From Aestuariivita sp. (GTDB taxonomy: Bacteria; Pseudomonadota; Alphaproteobacteria; Rhodobacterales; Rhodobacteraceae): a DNA stretch of 64,000 nt. Of this stretch, positions 15,870 to 24,563 are shown in pieces; within the stretch, counting starts at the first letter, position 1, and the number at the start of each line of letters is the position of its first letter. A program made the translations under genes and the position numbers. Location: assembly GCF_021404545.1 (NCBI RefSeq), contig NZ_JAAWWD010000045.1:1-64000 (forward strand). The letters are read 5' to 3'. The notes below the pieces were generated by a model that saw nothing but the letters and a program-made list of their open reading frames with translations, made no database searches and had not been told where the DNA came from.

Positions 15870-17351
15870 TCAGTCCGACAAGACCGGCTGGGAATCGTGC
15901 CGCCCTGTGCAGAGGTCCGCGAACTGCACAAGCCCCGCCCCATAGGTCTCATCGGGCCCCGCATCGCCCAGATCCAGCGCGCGGGCACGCAAAGCGGCCT
16001 TGATCTCAGCAACCGTAAGGTCGGGCTCTGCCGTGATAAGCAGCGCGGCGGCAGCGGTCGCGAACGGGGTTGCAAAGGACGTGCCGGTCTTGCTGCGAAC
16101 GCCTCGGATCGAGGCGGCGGTCCAGACGTCCACCCCGGGTGCGGCAAGGTCGATATGGGGGCCGCGCCCGGCCCGCCGATAAGCCCGGCCCAAGCCGTCC
16201 ACAGCCGTGACGGTCAGGACCGGTGTGTATCCGCCTGGAAAGACCGGATCGGCGCGTGGGCCGTCGTTTCCCGCCGCCGACACGATCAGGATCCGTTCGT
16301 CGCGCAAGGCGAGGACCATGCGCTCAAGCAGAACGTTGGGCGGACCCGCGAGGCTCATATTGATCACGGCGACATCTTCGGCGGCGAGCAGATCCATCGC
16401 CTGCACCAACCTGAACACGTCGCTGCGTTCATCCCGGCCCGCGCGATAGAACGCGTCGATCGCAATAAGTTCCGCGTCCGGCAAAAGACCTTGGGCCCGC
16501 CCGGCCCGGGACCCGATCAGAATGGCCGCAACCGCAGTGCCGTGCTGCCTGCCGGATGTCTCGCGCGCACCCGGTCCCAACGGCAACATTGACAGCCGAC
16601 CATCGGCAAAAGCCTCGTGATCCGGGTTTATGCCAGTATCAATCAAGCCGATCCGCGCTGATGGCCGACCGCACAGGGTCGCCGGAACCGCGGATGGGTT
16701 CCAATCGACCAGTTCAAACGCGGCGCAGTGCAGCCCTTCACAAGCGGCAGGCTCCCCCTGCCCCGCTCGGTAGTAATGGTTGAAATCGGCCGACTGGCCG
16801 CTTGGCAGCGCCTGGATCTCGGCAAGCGCATCAACCAGCGATGTGCCTGATGGAACCTCCAGCCGTTCCACCCGACTGCCGGTCAGAGAGATCGGCGCGC
16901 TCTCAACCACGGTATAGCCGCGCACAACCAACGTGGCGAGATCCTCCTGTGAAAGATTGAGAACAACGATCTCGTTCGTGGCCCTGTCAGGCAAGGTCTG
17001 GGCGACAGGGCGCGGTCTGATCGGTTGTGGCTGCGGTTGCGGAGCGGGACGGAACAGACGGTTCAGGAAGCCCTCCCCCCCGCCGATGCCGGGCGCGGCC
17101 CGTCCACCATCCGATCTGCCGTCGTCATCGCCATCGCTGCTGTCGCCATCGCCATCGCTGCTGTCGCCATCACTGTCGCTGTCACCATCGTCCCCATCGC
17201 CATCACCGTCGCCACCATCCCCGTCGCCATCCCCATCATCGGCCCATGCGGCGCCGATAAATCGCCCATCCGGTGTGACCGCTGGCAGAACTGTCGCCAG
17301 GCAGGCAACCAGCAGAAGGCGCAAGAGGGGTTTGGCAGTCTGGTACGGCAT
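15870..17351 (-). CDS. Secreted subtilisin-like (S8) serine protease with Asp-rich segment
   Basis: The 493-aa protein has a signal peptide (LLRLLLVACLATVLPAVT), then a 45-residue acidic Asp/Gly/Ser repeat (38-82), a Pro/Gln linker, a small pro-like region and a subtilase domain. The catalytic triad is D238 (GLIDTGIN), H270 (RQHGTAVAA) and S425 (GTSFATPFA), with oxyanion Asn362 (SAAGNDG). It should act in the periplasm or outside the cell. GGAGG sits six bases before the ATG. It is divergent from an ECF sigma gene, and an ECF-type promoter points at it. Confidence 0.9.
   Translation of the reverse strand: MPYQTAKPLLRLLLVACLATVLPAVTPDGRFIGAAWADDGDGDGDGGDGDGDGDDGDSDSDGDSSDGDGDSSDGDDDGRSDGGRAAPGIGGGEGFLNRLFRPAPQPQPQPIRPRPVAQTLPDRATNEIVVLNLSQEDLATLVVRGYTVVESAPISLTGSRVERLEVPSGTSLVDALAEIQALPSGQSADFNHYYRAGQGEPAACEGLHCAAFELVDWNPSAVPATLCGRPSARIGLIDTGINPDHEAFADGRLSMLPLGPGARETSGRQHGTAVAAILIGSRAGRAQGLLPDAELIAIDAFYRAGRDERSDVFRLVQAMDLLAAEDVAVINMSLAGPPNVLLERMVLALRDERILIVSAAGNDGPRADPVFPGGYTPVLTVTAVDGLGRAYRRAGRGPHIDLAAPGVDVWTAASIRGVRSKTGTSFATPFATAAAALLITAEPDLTVAEIKAALRARALDLGDAGPDETYGAGLVQFADLCTGRHDSQPVLSD
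17106..17240 (-). repeat. Low-complexity Asp/Gly/Ser coding repeat
   Basis: Tandem imperfect GATGGCGAC-type units encode residues 38-82 of the subtilase (DGDGDGGDGDGDGDD and similar). Such acidic repeats can bind calcium or keep a zymogen soluble. Copy number may vary between strains. Confidence 0.75.
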
Positions 17352-17439
17352 TTCGGTCCTCCGGATCGGCTTAAGTCTGGTTTGGCCCCGCTGGGCCGTG
17401 ACGGCATGTTGCACTCCTGAATGGCGGTGCATTAATAAC

Positions 17440-17464
17440 AACGGTGTGACGCGGGAATTATTCC
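17440..17464 (-). promoter_or_regulatory. ECF-type promoter directed at the subtilase
   Basis: On the minus strand GGAAT (17464-17460), 16 bases, then CGTT (17443-17440) match the general ECF layout GGAAC-N16/17-CGTT with one mismatch. Transcription would start about 80 bases before the subtilase ATG. GGAAT is half of an 11-bp palindrome (17454-17464). Confidence 0.5.
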
Positions 17465-17493
17465 ATCCCCGGCGAAACGAGGAAAGGGTAACG

Positions 17494-18024
17494 ATGTCAG
17501 ACCCGTTTGCAGATGACATCATCGCGTTTCTGCCAAATCTGAGGCGTTTTGCCCTGTCCTTGTGCCGATCTGCCGATATCGCTGACGATCTGGTGCAGAT
17601 CACCGTCGAGCGCGCCTTTGCATCGCGCGCGCAGTTCGATCCGGACACGCGCCTGGATGCATGGCTGCTCCGGATACTGCGCAATGCCTGGATCGACATG
17701 ACCCGGCGCGACAAGACACGCGGCACTCAAATCAATATCGACGATGTTCCCGAAGCCAGCGTCGTGGACGGCTCGCGGGTTGCCGAGACTGCGATCATGC
17801 TCAAGGCTGCGCAATCGGCGATCGCAACGCTGCCCGAAAATCAACGGGACGTCATCTTGCTGATCTGTGTCGAAGAGCTGAGCTATAAGGAAGCGGCAGA
17901 GGTTCTGGGGACCCCCATCGGGACTGTCATGAGCCGCCTTGCGCGCGCGCGCATCGCGCTTGCAGAAAAACTGGGAATAAACCGCGAGGCAGCGCGTTCT
18001 TCTGACAGTCGAGGAGGCATCTGA
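17494..18024 (+). CDS. ECF-family RNA polymerase sigma factor
   Basis: The 176-aa protein has sigma region 2 (DDLVQITVERAFA, with the -10 helix LDAWLLRILRNAWIDMTRR) and region 4 (LPENQRDVILLICVEELSYKEAAEVLGTPIGTVMSRLARAR). There is no region 3, as in ECF sigmas. AGGAAAGGG precedes the ATG. One base separates its stop from the next gene, an anti-sigma factor, giving a standard pair. The divergent subtilase is a candidate target. Confidence 0.9.
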   Translation: MSDPFADDIIAFLPNLRRFALSLCRSADIADDLVQITVERAFASRAQFDPDTRLDAWLLRILRNAWIDMTRRDKTRGTQINIDDVPEASVVDGSRVAETAIMLKAAQSAIATLPENQRDVILLICVEELSYKEAAEVLGTPIGTVMSRLARARIALAEKLGINREAARSSDSRGGI

Positions 18025-18025
18025 C

Positions 18026-18796
18026 ATGCAAACCCCCGAATTCACGGATGAAGAGCTGATGGCCTATGCGGATGGAGAGCTGGACCAGGCGCGCGCCAAC
18101 GCATTGGATCTTGCGCTGGTCGACGATGCCGGTCTGGCGGACCGTTTGGCGGTGTTTGTCGACACACGCGCGATCTCGAGAGAGGCCTTAGAGCCCGCCC
18201 TGCACCAGCCCGTGCCCGCGCATCTGGTACAGCGGGTGCGCGATTTGGCGGCAGCGGATCCAACCGAGAGTGAAACCGATGACGAAACCGTGGTCGCGTT
18301 TGCACCCCGCCGCCGCGCAGAGGCGCAAGCACCGATCTGGCGGTTGCCACTGGCGGCCGGGCTCGCTCTGGCCGCGGGCGTCACGGCAGGCCTCTATCTG
18401 GCGCCGCAGAGCGGCGGCGGGTCCGGCAGCATCGAAATTGCGACCCTTGTCGATCCTGCGCTGATTGATGCGCTCAACACCCTGCCGTCCGGGGAGGCCA
18501 CCATGCTGGGCACAGGCGCACGGATCGAACCGGTCGCGACTTTTCTGGACGGGGCGCAAACGCTCTGCCGGGAGTTCGAATTCGACAGGACGGACGGGAT
18601 CACCGTGATCTCGGTTGCCTGCCAGAATGCAGGCCAATGGGATGTTCAACTGGCAATCGCGGCCAGTTCGCCAGATGGCGCGGGTTACGTGCCCGCATCA
18701 TCGCTGGAGGCGCTGAACGCCTATCTGACCGCCAGTGACGCCGGGCTGCCCTTGAGCCTGGAGGCCGAAGCACAGGCGCTTGAACAACTGCGCTGA
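18026..18796 (+). CDS. Transmembrane anti-sigma factor
   Basis: The 256-aa protein has an N-terminal cytoplasmic helical domain (FTDEELMAYADGELDQARA), like anti-sigma domains, but without the zinc-binding HxxxCxxC motif. One transmembrane helix lies at about 107-127 (LPLAAGLALAAGVTAGLYLA). A periplasmic domain with two cysteines (LCREFEF, VACQNAG) follows, which could sense redox or a ligand. Being one base after the sigma gene indicates it restrains that sigma. Release probably needs proteolysis or a change in the periplasmic domain. Confidence 0.85.
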   Translation: MQTPEFTDEELMAYADGELDQARANALDLALVDDAGLADRLAVFVDTRAISREALEPALHQPVPAHLVQRVRDLAAADPTESETDDETVVAFAPRRRAEAQAPIWRLPLAAGLALAAGVTAGLYLAPQSGGGSGSIEIATLVDPALIDALNTLPSGEATMLGTGARIEPVATFLDGAQTLCREFEFDRTDGITVISVACQNAGQWDVQLAIAASSPDGAGYVPASSLEALNAYLTASDAGLPLSLEAEAQALEQLR

Positions 18797-18878
18797 ACTT
18801 GCTCAAATACTGCCGCTCAAACCAGCATCCCATCTGATAGAGACGGGATTTTTACACTTTAAAGCAAAGCCTTGCGCC

Positions 18879-18917
18879 GTTCATGAACTGTTCATTCGAC
18901 ATTGCGCGGCCGTTCAT
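18879..18917 (+). promoter_or_regulatory. GTTCAT direct repeats with 11-bp phasing
   Basis: GTTCAT occurs at 18879, 18890 and 18912, so spacings are 11 and 22 bases. The first copy is also part of the palindrome GTTCATGAAC. Direct repeats one helical turn apart are the usual target layout of OmpR/PhoB-type regulators, and such a regulator is encoded at 21902-22573. Confidence 0.5.
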
Positions 18918-18991
18918 TCCCAAGACAGGTTACTGACAGCACATGCCTCTAGATTGATCCTCAGACACACGAACCCAAGAGGATAACCGAC

Positions 18992-20095
18992 ATGACCTTT
19001 CACACCTTTGACTTTGATCTGACACTGATGCGGCTGAACGCAAAATGGGCCTTTACCACGCGCCGCGTCGATCACGATGACGTGGCCGGTCTGGACCCGG
19101 CTGTCGCTCAGGCCGTGCCCGGGGACCTGGTGCTGTGCGAAATCACACAGATCGGGCAGCACAAGAAGATCCAACTGGCCAGCGGCCGTGCCTCCACCAG
19201 CTATTTGGGGGATCGGGTCGTGCTGTGCGTCGGTGACCGCTATGCTCCCGATCAGTTTGAGGGCGCCGCGCGGATCACCGCGCAGGGCGCAGATCTGTTG
19301 GCGGGCGGCGGTGTTGTTGGCACGATGGAACACGCCCATGATCGCATGATCGAACCGACGCAACTGCGCCCCATCGGGCTGTTGATCGATACCGACGGTG
19401 CTGTCATCAACATCGCGCGCTATGGGCTGCCTGCGGCCGACATCCCCGACGATGTCACGGTGATCGGGGTGTTCGGTGCCTCGATGAATGCGGGCAAGAC
19501 CACGGCGGCGGTCAGCCTGGCGCATGGCCTATCACGTGCTGGGTTCAGCGTTGCGGGCATCAAGGCGACCGGCACCGGCGCGTTCGGCGACTTCAATGCC
19601 TTTGAGGATGCAGGTGTCTGTGCCATGGATTTCACCGATGCAGGCATGCCGACCACATACCGCATGCCGATGGACCGGATCGAGCGGGGATTCGAGACGC
19701 TGGTGGGGACAGCCGCCGCAAACGGGGCCGACATCGTCGTTGTCGAGATCGCCGACGGTGTGTTTCAGACCGAAACCCGCGAGATCCTGAAAGCCTCCAC
19801 CATTCGGGAGCGTCTGGACGCCATTCTCTTTGCAACGCCCGACGCACTGGGCGCGGTTGGCGGCGCACGTGTGCTGGGCGACTATGGGCTCAAACCCTTT
19901 GCAATGTCGGGTCGGTTGACCCAATCTCCGCTGGCGGCGGCCGAGGCGAAACAGGCAACGGGCATCCCTCAGCTTTCGCGCGAAGAGCTGTGCACACCCT
20001 CGGCTGTGCTGGCCGTCACACAAGGTCTCTTACGGGAAAACCGCACGCGCCCTGTCGCAGAAACACACTTGGTTGGGCAAATGACGGCGGCATGA
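18992..20095 (+). CDS. P-loop NTPase of unknown function, 367 aa
   Basis: The N-terminal ~130 residues form a separate, beta-rich domain (AVPGDLVLCEITQIGQHKKI, then VVLCVGDRYAPDQFEGA). It is followed by a P-loop ATPase/GTPase domain with Walker A GASMNAGKTT (162-171), and ADIVVVEIADGVF as probable Walker B. The second half resembles MobB/DUF1611-type P-loop proteins, but I cannot name it. It is followed 121 bases later by a sensor kinase and then its regulator, so it may feed or be controlled by that system. Confidence 0.75.
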   Translation: MTFHTFDFDLTLMRLNAKWAFTTRRVDHDDVAGLDPAVAQAVPGDLVLCEITQIGQHKKIQLASGRASTSYLGDRVVLCVGDRYAPDQFEGAARITAQGADLLAGGGVVGTMEHAHDRMIEPTQLRPIGLLIDTDGAVINIARYGLPAADIPDDVTVIGVFGASMNAGKTTAAVSLAHGLSRAGFSVAGIKATGTGAFGDFNAFEDAGVCAMDFTDAGMPTTYRMPMDRIERGFETLVGTAAANGADIVVVEIADGVFQTETREILKASTIRERLDAILFATPDALGAVGGARVLGDYGLKPFAMSGRLTQSPLAAAEAKQATGIPQLSREELCTPSAVLAVTQGLLRENRTRPVAETHLVGQMTAA

Positions 20096-20215
20096 GCCAC
20101 GCCTGCCCCTCCCCAAAAAGGGCTGCTGTTGATGCGGCCCTTTACCTACGCCTGGGATCACCTGTGCGGATGTCAGAACCGGGTTTCCCCCGACCCAGCC
20201 ATTGGAGATGAAACG

Positions 20216-21781
20216 ATGAGAATCGCCAATCTACTGCGCAGTCTGGCCATCATCATGTTGCTGATTGCGCTCAGCGGGACCGCTTTGGCCTTTTGGACCG
20301 CACAACGCGCGGCCTTCTTTAACGAGCGGATCAACCTGGCGCACAAGTCCTATGAGATGCATCTGCAACTGAGCAGCAACACCTATCAGCTGTTCAAGCA
20401 ATATGGCGACGCGATGCTGATCGGCGACCGCGATCAGGGGATGGGCGAGGCAGAACTGATCCGGCTGATCCGTCAGAATATTCAGGACGCCCGCATCTTG
20501 ATCGGCCGCGAGATTGACCTGGTCGGAGATCACGAATTCGCGGAGTTGGAACTGTTGTCCCGGATCGAAATCAAGATCGAGGATCTGATCGCGCGCTTTG
20601 AGCTGGTCCGCGCGGACACGGCGGTCGAACAGTTCGGGCGCAACTGGACGGGCCTGTCGGTCATGCTGGACGATGATATCGACCGTGATTTCCATTCCAT
20701 GATCCAGGCCGCCCTGGCCGGCGAGCTGGCCGAAGTGGAACAAACCCGCGCGGCGGCGAGCGAACATCTCAGACTGGCCAATCGAAGTGCATTTGTTCTG
20801 GTCCTTCTGGCGTTTGGCGCCACGGCGTTTGCCATGTGGATTTACCGCCGGGATATCGCTTGGCCGATCGACCGGCTGATGCGTGGGGTTAACGCATTGG
20901 CCGATGGCCGGTTTGAGGAGCGTATGGCCTTTGAGGGTCGCAACGAGATCGCCGAGATCGGCGGCGTGATGGACAGCATGGCGGCAATGGTCGAGGCGCG
21001 TACCAAATCCCTGACCACCCAGAACACGGAGTTGGAGGAGGCGGTTCAGGCCCGAACGGCCGAATTGGAAAGCCTGCTTGAAAAATCCCGCCTGGCCGAG
21101 GATGCGCGCCGTCAGATGCTGGCCGATGTCAGCCACGAATTGCGCACGCCGCTGACCATCATCCAAGGCGAAAGCGACGTGGCGCTGCGCGGCGCGGACA
21201 AGACACCCGAAGAATATCGCGAAGCGCTGCGACGCACGCGCGAGACCGCCAAACACACCAACCTGCTGGTGAATGATCTGCTCTTCATTTCCCGCCAGGA
21301 ATCCGGCCAGACCCGGCTCAAGCTGGAGCGTACCGACCTGACCCAATTGCTGCGCGACACAATCGCCGTCTTCGATCCCGACATTCCGATCCTCAGCGAC
21401 CTGGACGCAGGGGAGCTTTCCCTCGATGTGGCGCGGATCCGGCAATGCATTGCTGCGATGATCCAGAATGCGCGTCGCTATGGCGGGCCGGAGATTTCCG
21501 TGCGGCTCATCCGCACGACCACCGGTGTACGGATCAGCGTGGAAGATAACGGCCCCGGCCTGCCCGATGACGAGAAGGAAAAAGCATTCGATCGGTATTT
21601 TCGCGGATCCAACGCATCCGACAGGTATCAGGATGGTGCGGGGCTTGGCCTGCCGGTGGTGCGTTCGATTGCGCGCGCGCATGGCGGCGATGCGGTCTTG
21701 CAGGATCGCGAAGGTGGCGGGCTGGTAAGTATCATGGAGCTGCCTGTTTCACCCCCGTTGCGTTTGGTCGCTCAGACCTGA
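20216..21781 (+). CDS. Membrane sensor histidine kinase
   Basis: The 521-aa protein has two transmembrane segments around a helical periplasmic sensor of ~170 residues. A HAMP linker with Trp-Pro start (IAWPIDRLMRGVNALADGRF) and a coiled coil follow. The HisKA phospho-acceptor is H307 in DVSHELRTPLTII, and the ATPase domain has N box NARRYGG, G1 DNGPGLP and G2 GAGLGLPVVRS. GGAG lies seven bases before the ATG. It probably partners the regulator downstream. The sensor domain is an all-helical type and its ligand is unknown. Confidence 0.9.
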   Translation: MRIANLLRSLAIIMLLIALSGTALAFWTAQRAAFFNERINLAHKSYEMHLQLSSNTYQLFKQYGDAMLIGDRDQGMGEAELIRLIRQNIQDARILIGREIDLVGDHEFAELELLSRIEIKIEDLIARFELVRADTAVEQFGRNWTGLSVMLDDDIDRDFHSMIQAALAGELAEVEQTRAAASEHLRLANRSAFVLVLLAFGATAFAMWIYRRDIAWPIDRLMRGVNALADGRFEERMAFEGRNEIAEIGGVMDSMAAMVEARTKSLTTQNTELEEAVQARTAELESLLEKSRLAEDARRQMLADVSHELRTPLTIIQGESDVALRGADKTPEEYREALRRTRETAKHTNLLVNDLLFISRQESGQTRLKLERTDLTQLLRDTIAVFDPDIPILSDLDAGELSLDVARIRQCIAAMIQNARRYGGPEISVRLIRTTTGVRISVEDNGPGLPDDEKEKAFDRYFRGSNASDRYQDGAGLGLPVVRSIARAHGGDAVLQDREGGGLVSIMELPVSPPLRLVAQT

Positions 21782-21851
21782 AGAGACGGTCCATAAATCC
21801 CGGTTTCCTGATATAACATTGGAATAATCAACGTCTTGCGCCGTTTGCCTT

Positions 21852-21877
21852 AGTGAAGGGCGCAGGTTGCGCCCACT
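21852..21877. other. GC-rich hairpin before the response-regulator gene
   Basis: GGGCGCA (21858-21864) pairs with TGCGCCC (21868-21874), with outer AGT/ACT. It lies in the 120-base gap between the kinase and regulator genes, about 25 bases before the regulator ATG. Confidence 0.45.
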
Positions 21878-21901
21878 GAGCAACGAAGAGGCGCAAGGGT
21901 T

Positions 21902-22573
21902 ATGAATATCCTCTTGATCGAAGACGAATTGCGGGTTGCAGATTTCGTGCGGCGCGGCCTCAAAGCCGAAGGCTGGGTCGTAGAACATGCCGACGACGGC
22001 GAGACCGGGCTTGAGATCATGCAGGATCGCGGATTTGACGTCGTGATCCTGGACCTGATGCTGCCAGGTCTCAGCGGCCAGCATGTATGCCAGAAAATGC
22101 GCGCGCGCTCAAACCCAACACCGGTTCTGATGCTCACCGCGCTCGACAGCACGGATGAGCGGGTCGCAGGGTTGCGGCTGGGCGCGGATGATTACCTGCC
22201 CAAGCCCTTTGACTTTGACGAGTTGATTGCCCGGGTTCAGGCGCTGCATCGCCGCAGCACCGGATATGCCTGTTGCCAAAGCGATGGCAAGCTGCGGCAT
22301 CAGGGTCTGATCTATGACAGTGCCGCGATGGTTCTGACCGTGGATGGCCGTATCGTCGAGCTGTCCGCCAAGGAACGCGAGTTGATCGCACTCTTGATGG
22401 CGAGCGAGAACAAGGCGCTGAGCCGCGAGCGGATCCTGAATTCGGTCTGGGGCACACATGAAGACCCGATGACCAATGTCGTGGATGTCTATATCGGGCG
22501 ACTGCGCAAGAAACTGGGACCTTATGGCAAGCGGATCACGACCGTGCGCGGTGCCGGCTATCGCTTTGGCTAG
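21902..22573 (+). CDS. OmpR-family response regulator
   Basis: The 223-aa protein has a receiver domain with the phospho-acceptor D51 (VVILDLMLPG), acidic pocket residues E7-D8 and conserved K101 (YLPKPFD). The winged-helix effector shows AKERELIALLMASENKALSRERIL and VVDVYIGRLRKKLGP. It should dimerise on tandem direct repeats. A phased GTTCAT array upstream of the P-loop gene is a candidate site. It is the probable partner of the kinase just upstream, though a 120-base gap leaves room for its own promoter. Confidence 0.9.
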   Translation: MNILLIEDELRVADFVRRGLKAEGWVVEHADDGETGLEIMQDRGFDVVILDLMLPGLSGQHVCQKMRARSNPTPVLMLTALDSTDERVAGLRLGADDYLPKPFDFDELIARVQALHRRSTGYACCQSDGKLRHQGLIYDSAAMVLTVDGRIVELSAKERELIALLMASENKALSRERILNSVWGTHEDPMTNVVDVYIGRLRKKLGPYGKRITTVRGAGYRFG

Positions 22574-22913
22574 GGTCGAGGCGCTTCTCATCGGAGTGCC
22601 GAGGCGCCAAACCACAGACTTCAATCACAGGAGTGGTGTATGCGCGGCGTGGAGGTTGCACATCCTGCACGTGTCGAACCGTTGAGAGGGTGGGGATTTG
22701 ACATCCTTTGGAGGCAGCGGGTTTTCCGGCTGACCCGCAGCGCGCAGTGCATCGCACCGCTGCATTGTTCCGACAAGGATCTCCGAAAACATGAAATAGC
22801 GAAGCCATTCCAATGGCACCGTTCGGTGTCGGACAACGTGCCGCCCAATCCGGTGGCGCCAGATTATACGGCCTCAACCTGAGCGGCGAGGTGCGTCGAA
22901 ACCCGCTCAAACG
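22574..22913. other. 340-bp region after the regulator gene
   Basis: No clear gene. An 80-codon frame at 22640-22882 has AGGAG eight bases before its ATG, but its Arg/Pro/His-rich composition looks non-coding. It separates convergent genes. Confidence 0.4.
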
Positions 22914-24563
22914 TCACCTGGCGGTTTCCAGCCCCACCAGCAAACTGTCGGGCGTGCCTGTTTGCGTGATGCGCCCATCCTGGACCAGCCACAACCGGTC
23001 CATCATCATGGCGATCCGCATGTTATGGGTGATCAACAAGGTTGTGGCCTCGCACCCCGTCACCAACGCCCGGACCAATTCCGGCCCATCCTGATCCAGC
23101 GCATCATCGGGCTCGTCCAGCAACAGCAAGCGCGGCTTGGAGAGTGCCGCCCGCGTCAGCAGAACGCGGCGTATTTCTCCCGCCGAGAGGTTGCGCCCTC
23201 CTTCTGCGACGCGCCCGTCCAGCCCGCCCAGACGATCGATCACGCGGTCCAGACCAAAGGCCGTGGCCCGGGCAAGGATGGCGGCGTCTTCTGGCGGCGA
23301 TTGCACCCCCATGATCAGCGCGCGGCGCAGCGACCCTTTGAGAATCGGCGACCGGGTGCCGATCAGCGCGATTGTCTCGCGCCGCTCACGCGTGGTCAGA
23401 CCGGTGGGCGCGATATCACCCAGCAGTACCCGGCCTTTCTCGGGCCGCTCCAACCCGGCGGCGAGGCTCAATAGTGTGGACTTGCCCGCACCGTTCGGTC
23501 CGATGATACCGATCTTCTGACCAGGAAGCGCGGCCACATCGATTTCGTTCAGCGTCCCGGCAAAGACAGTCGAGAATGCAAGCGCAGGCGGGGCGTCCAG
23601 CACTGCGGCATCGGTGGGGCGCGCATTGTCGAGCTTGGGCACCTCCAGCAATTTGGCGCATTTCTCCCGGGCGGTGCGCCAGGCGCGATGACGATCCCAG
23701 ACACCCGCAAGATTGCGCATCGGCTGGATCATCAACCCAACGGCAGCCAGGGCGCCCGCTGCCTCTGCTGCGGGCAATCCGTTGTGCAGCGCGACCCAGA
23801 AAACAGCTGCCGCCGCTATGCCCGAAACACCTTCGGGGATTGCACGCAAAAGCGCAGCCCCCCGCGCCCGCTCCAGTGCTGCATCAATCAGCTTGTCGGT
23901 CTTTTCGCGCAGCTTGCGCGTCTCTGTCTGGATCCGACCCAACAGACGCAGTTCGGGCGCATGCGGGATGCGTTCACTCATATCCGCCGCCAGTTGGGCC
24001 CGGCAGGACCGCAGGCGCCGATGCACCGGCCCAAGGCGCGGGCCGAGCAGCGCCAAAAGTCCCAGACCCAGCGCAATCGGAACACTCGCCGCCCAGCCAA
24101 TCGCCGGGTTCATGAAGAAAAGAACGCAGGTTGCGACCGGCAGGACGATCAGGGCCGAGATCATGCGGGCCACGCCCATGCTGACCCATCCGCGCACCGC
24201 CGTCAGATCGCCGACAAAGCGCAGCGCAAGCGAGCCGTTGCGACGCGACGACAGATCGCGGGCCGAGACGCGCGCCATATGTTTGAAAAGCCGGATGCGC
24301 AGTGAGGCCGCATAGTGCTGGCCCACCTTTTCGGCCACGATCCGCTCGAAAAACTGAAAGATCCCGATGGCCAGACCGGCCCCGGCAACCAGCGTCAGCG
24401 CGATCAGCGGTAACGCGGCGGAGGCATCCCGAAAGGCCGCGAACACATCGCGCGTCGCAAAGGCCGCGACACCGGCCGCACTCGCCTGCCCCAAGGCCAG
24501 GGCCACCAGCAGCGACAGGGTCCGCAGTCGCCCTTCGCCTGTGATTCTGGGTAACGTACTCAT
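22914..24563 (-). CDS. ABC transporter, fused permease and ATPase
   Basis: The 549-aa half-transporter has six membrane helices in its first ~310 residues and a nucleotide-binding domain after that. Visible motifs are Walker A GPNGAGKST, signature LSAGEIRR, Walker B RLLLLDEPDD and a switch His in LLITHNM. It has no N-terminal peptidase. It resembles type IV exporters of the CydDC/MsbA kind. The ATG overlaps the stop of the hydrolase gene, so the two are coupled. Likely exports or imports the product of the operon; substrate unknown. Confidence 0.85.
   Translation of the reverse strand: MSTLPRITGEGRLRTLSLLVALALGQASAAGVAAFATRDVFAAFRDASAALPLIALTLVAGAGLAIGIFQFFERIVAEKVGQHYAASLRIRLFKHMARVSARDLSSRRNGSLALRFVGDLTAVRGWVSMGVARMISALIVLPVATCVLFFMNPAIGWAASVPIALGLGLLALLGPRLGPVHRRLRSCRAQLAADMSERIPHAPELRLLGRIQTETRKLREKTDKLIDAALERARGAALLRAIPEGVSGIAAAAVFWVALHNGLPAAEAAGALAAVGLMIQPMRNLAGVWDRHRAWRTAREKCAKLLEVPKLDNARPTDAAVLDAPPALAFSTVFAGTLNEIDVAALPGQKIGIIGPNGAGKSTLLSLAAGLERPEKGRVLLGDIAPTGLTTRERRETIALIGTRSPILKGSLRRALIMGVQSPPEDAAILARATAFGLDRVIDRLGGLDGRVAEGGRNLSAGEIRRVLLTRAALSKPRLLLLDEPDDALDQDGPELVRALVTGCEATTLLITHNMRIAMMMDRLWLVQDGRITQTGTPDSLLVGLETAR

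Noticed and set aside
17106-17240. CRISPR-like or VNTR array
   Set aside because: The short units are coding repeats for Asp/Gly without spacers.
22640-22882. 80-aa gene with AGGAG upstream
   Set aside because: Composition (Arg, Pro, His, Trp) and lack of any recognisable pattern look like chance; kept only as a remark in the region entry.
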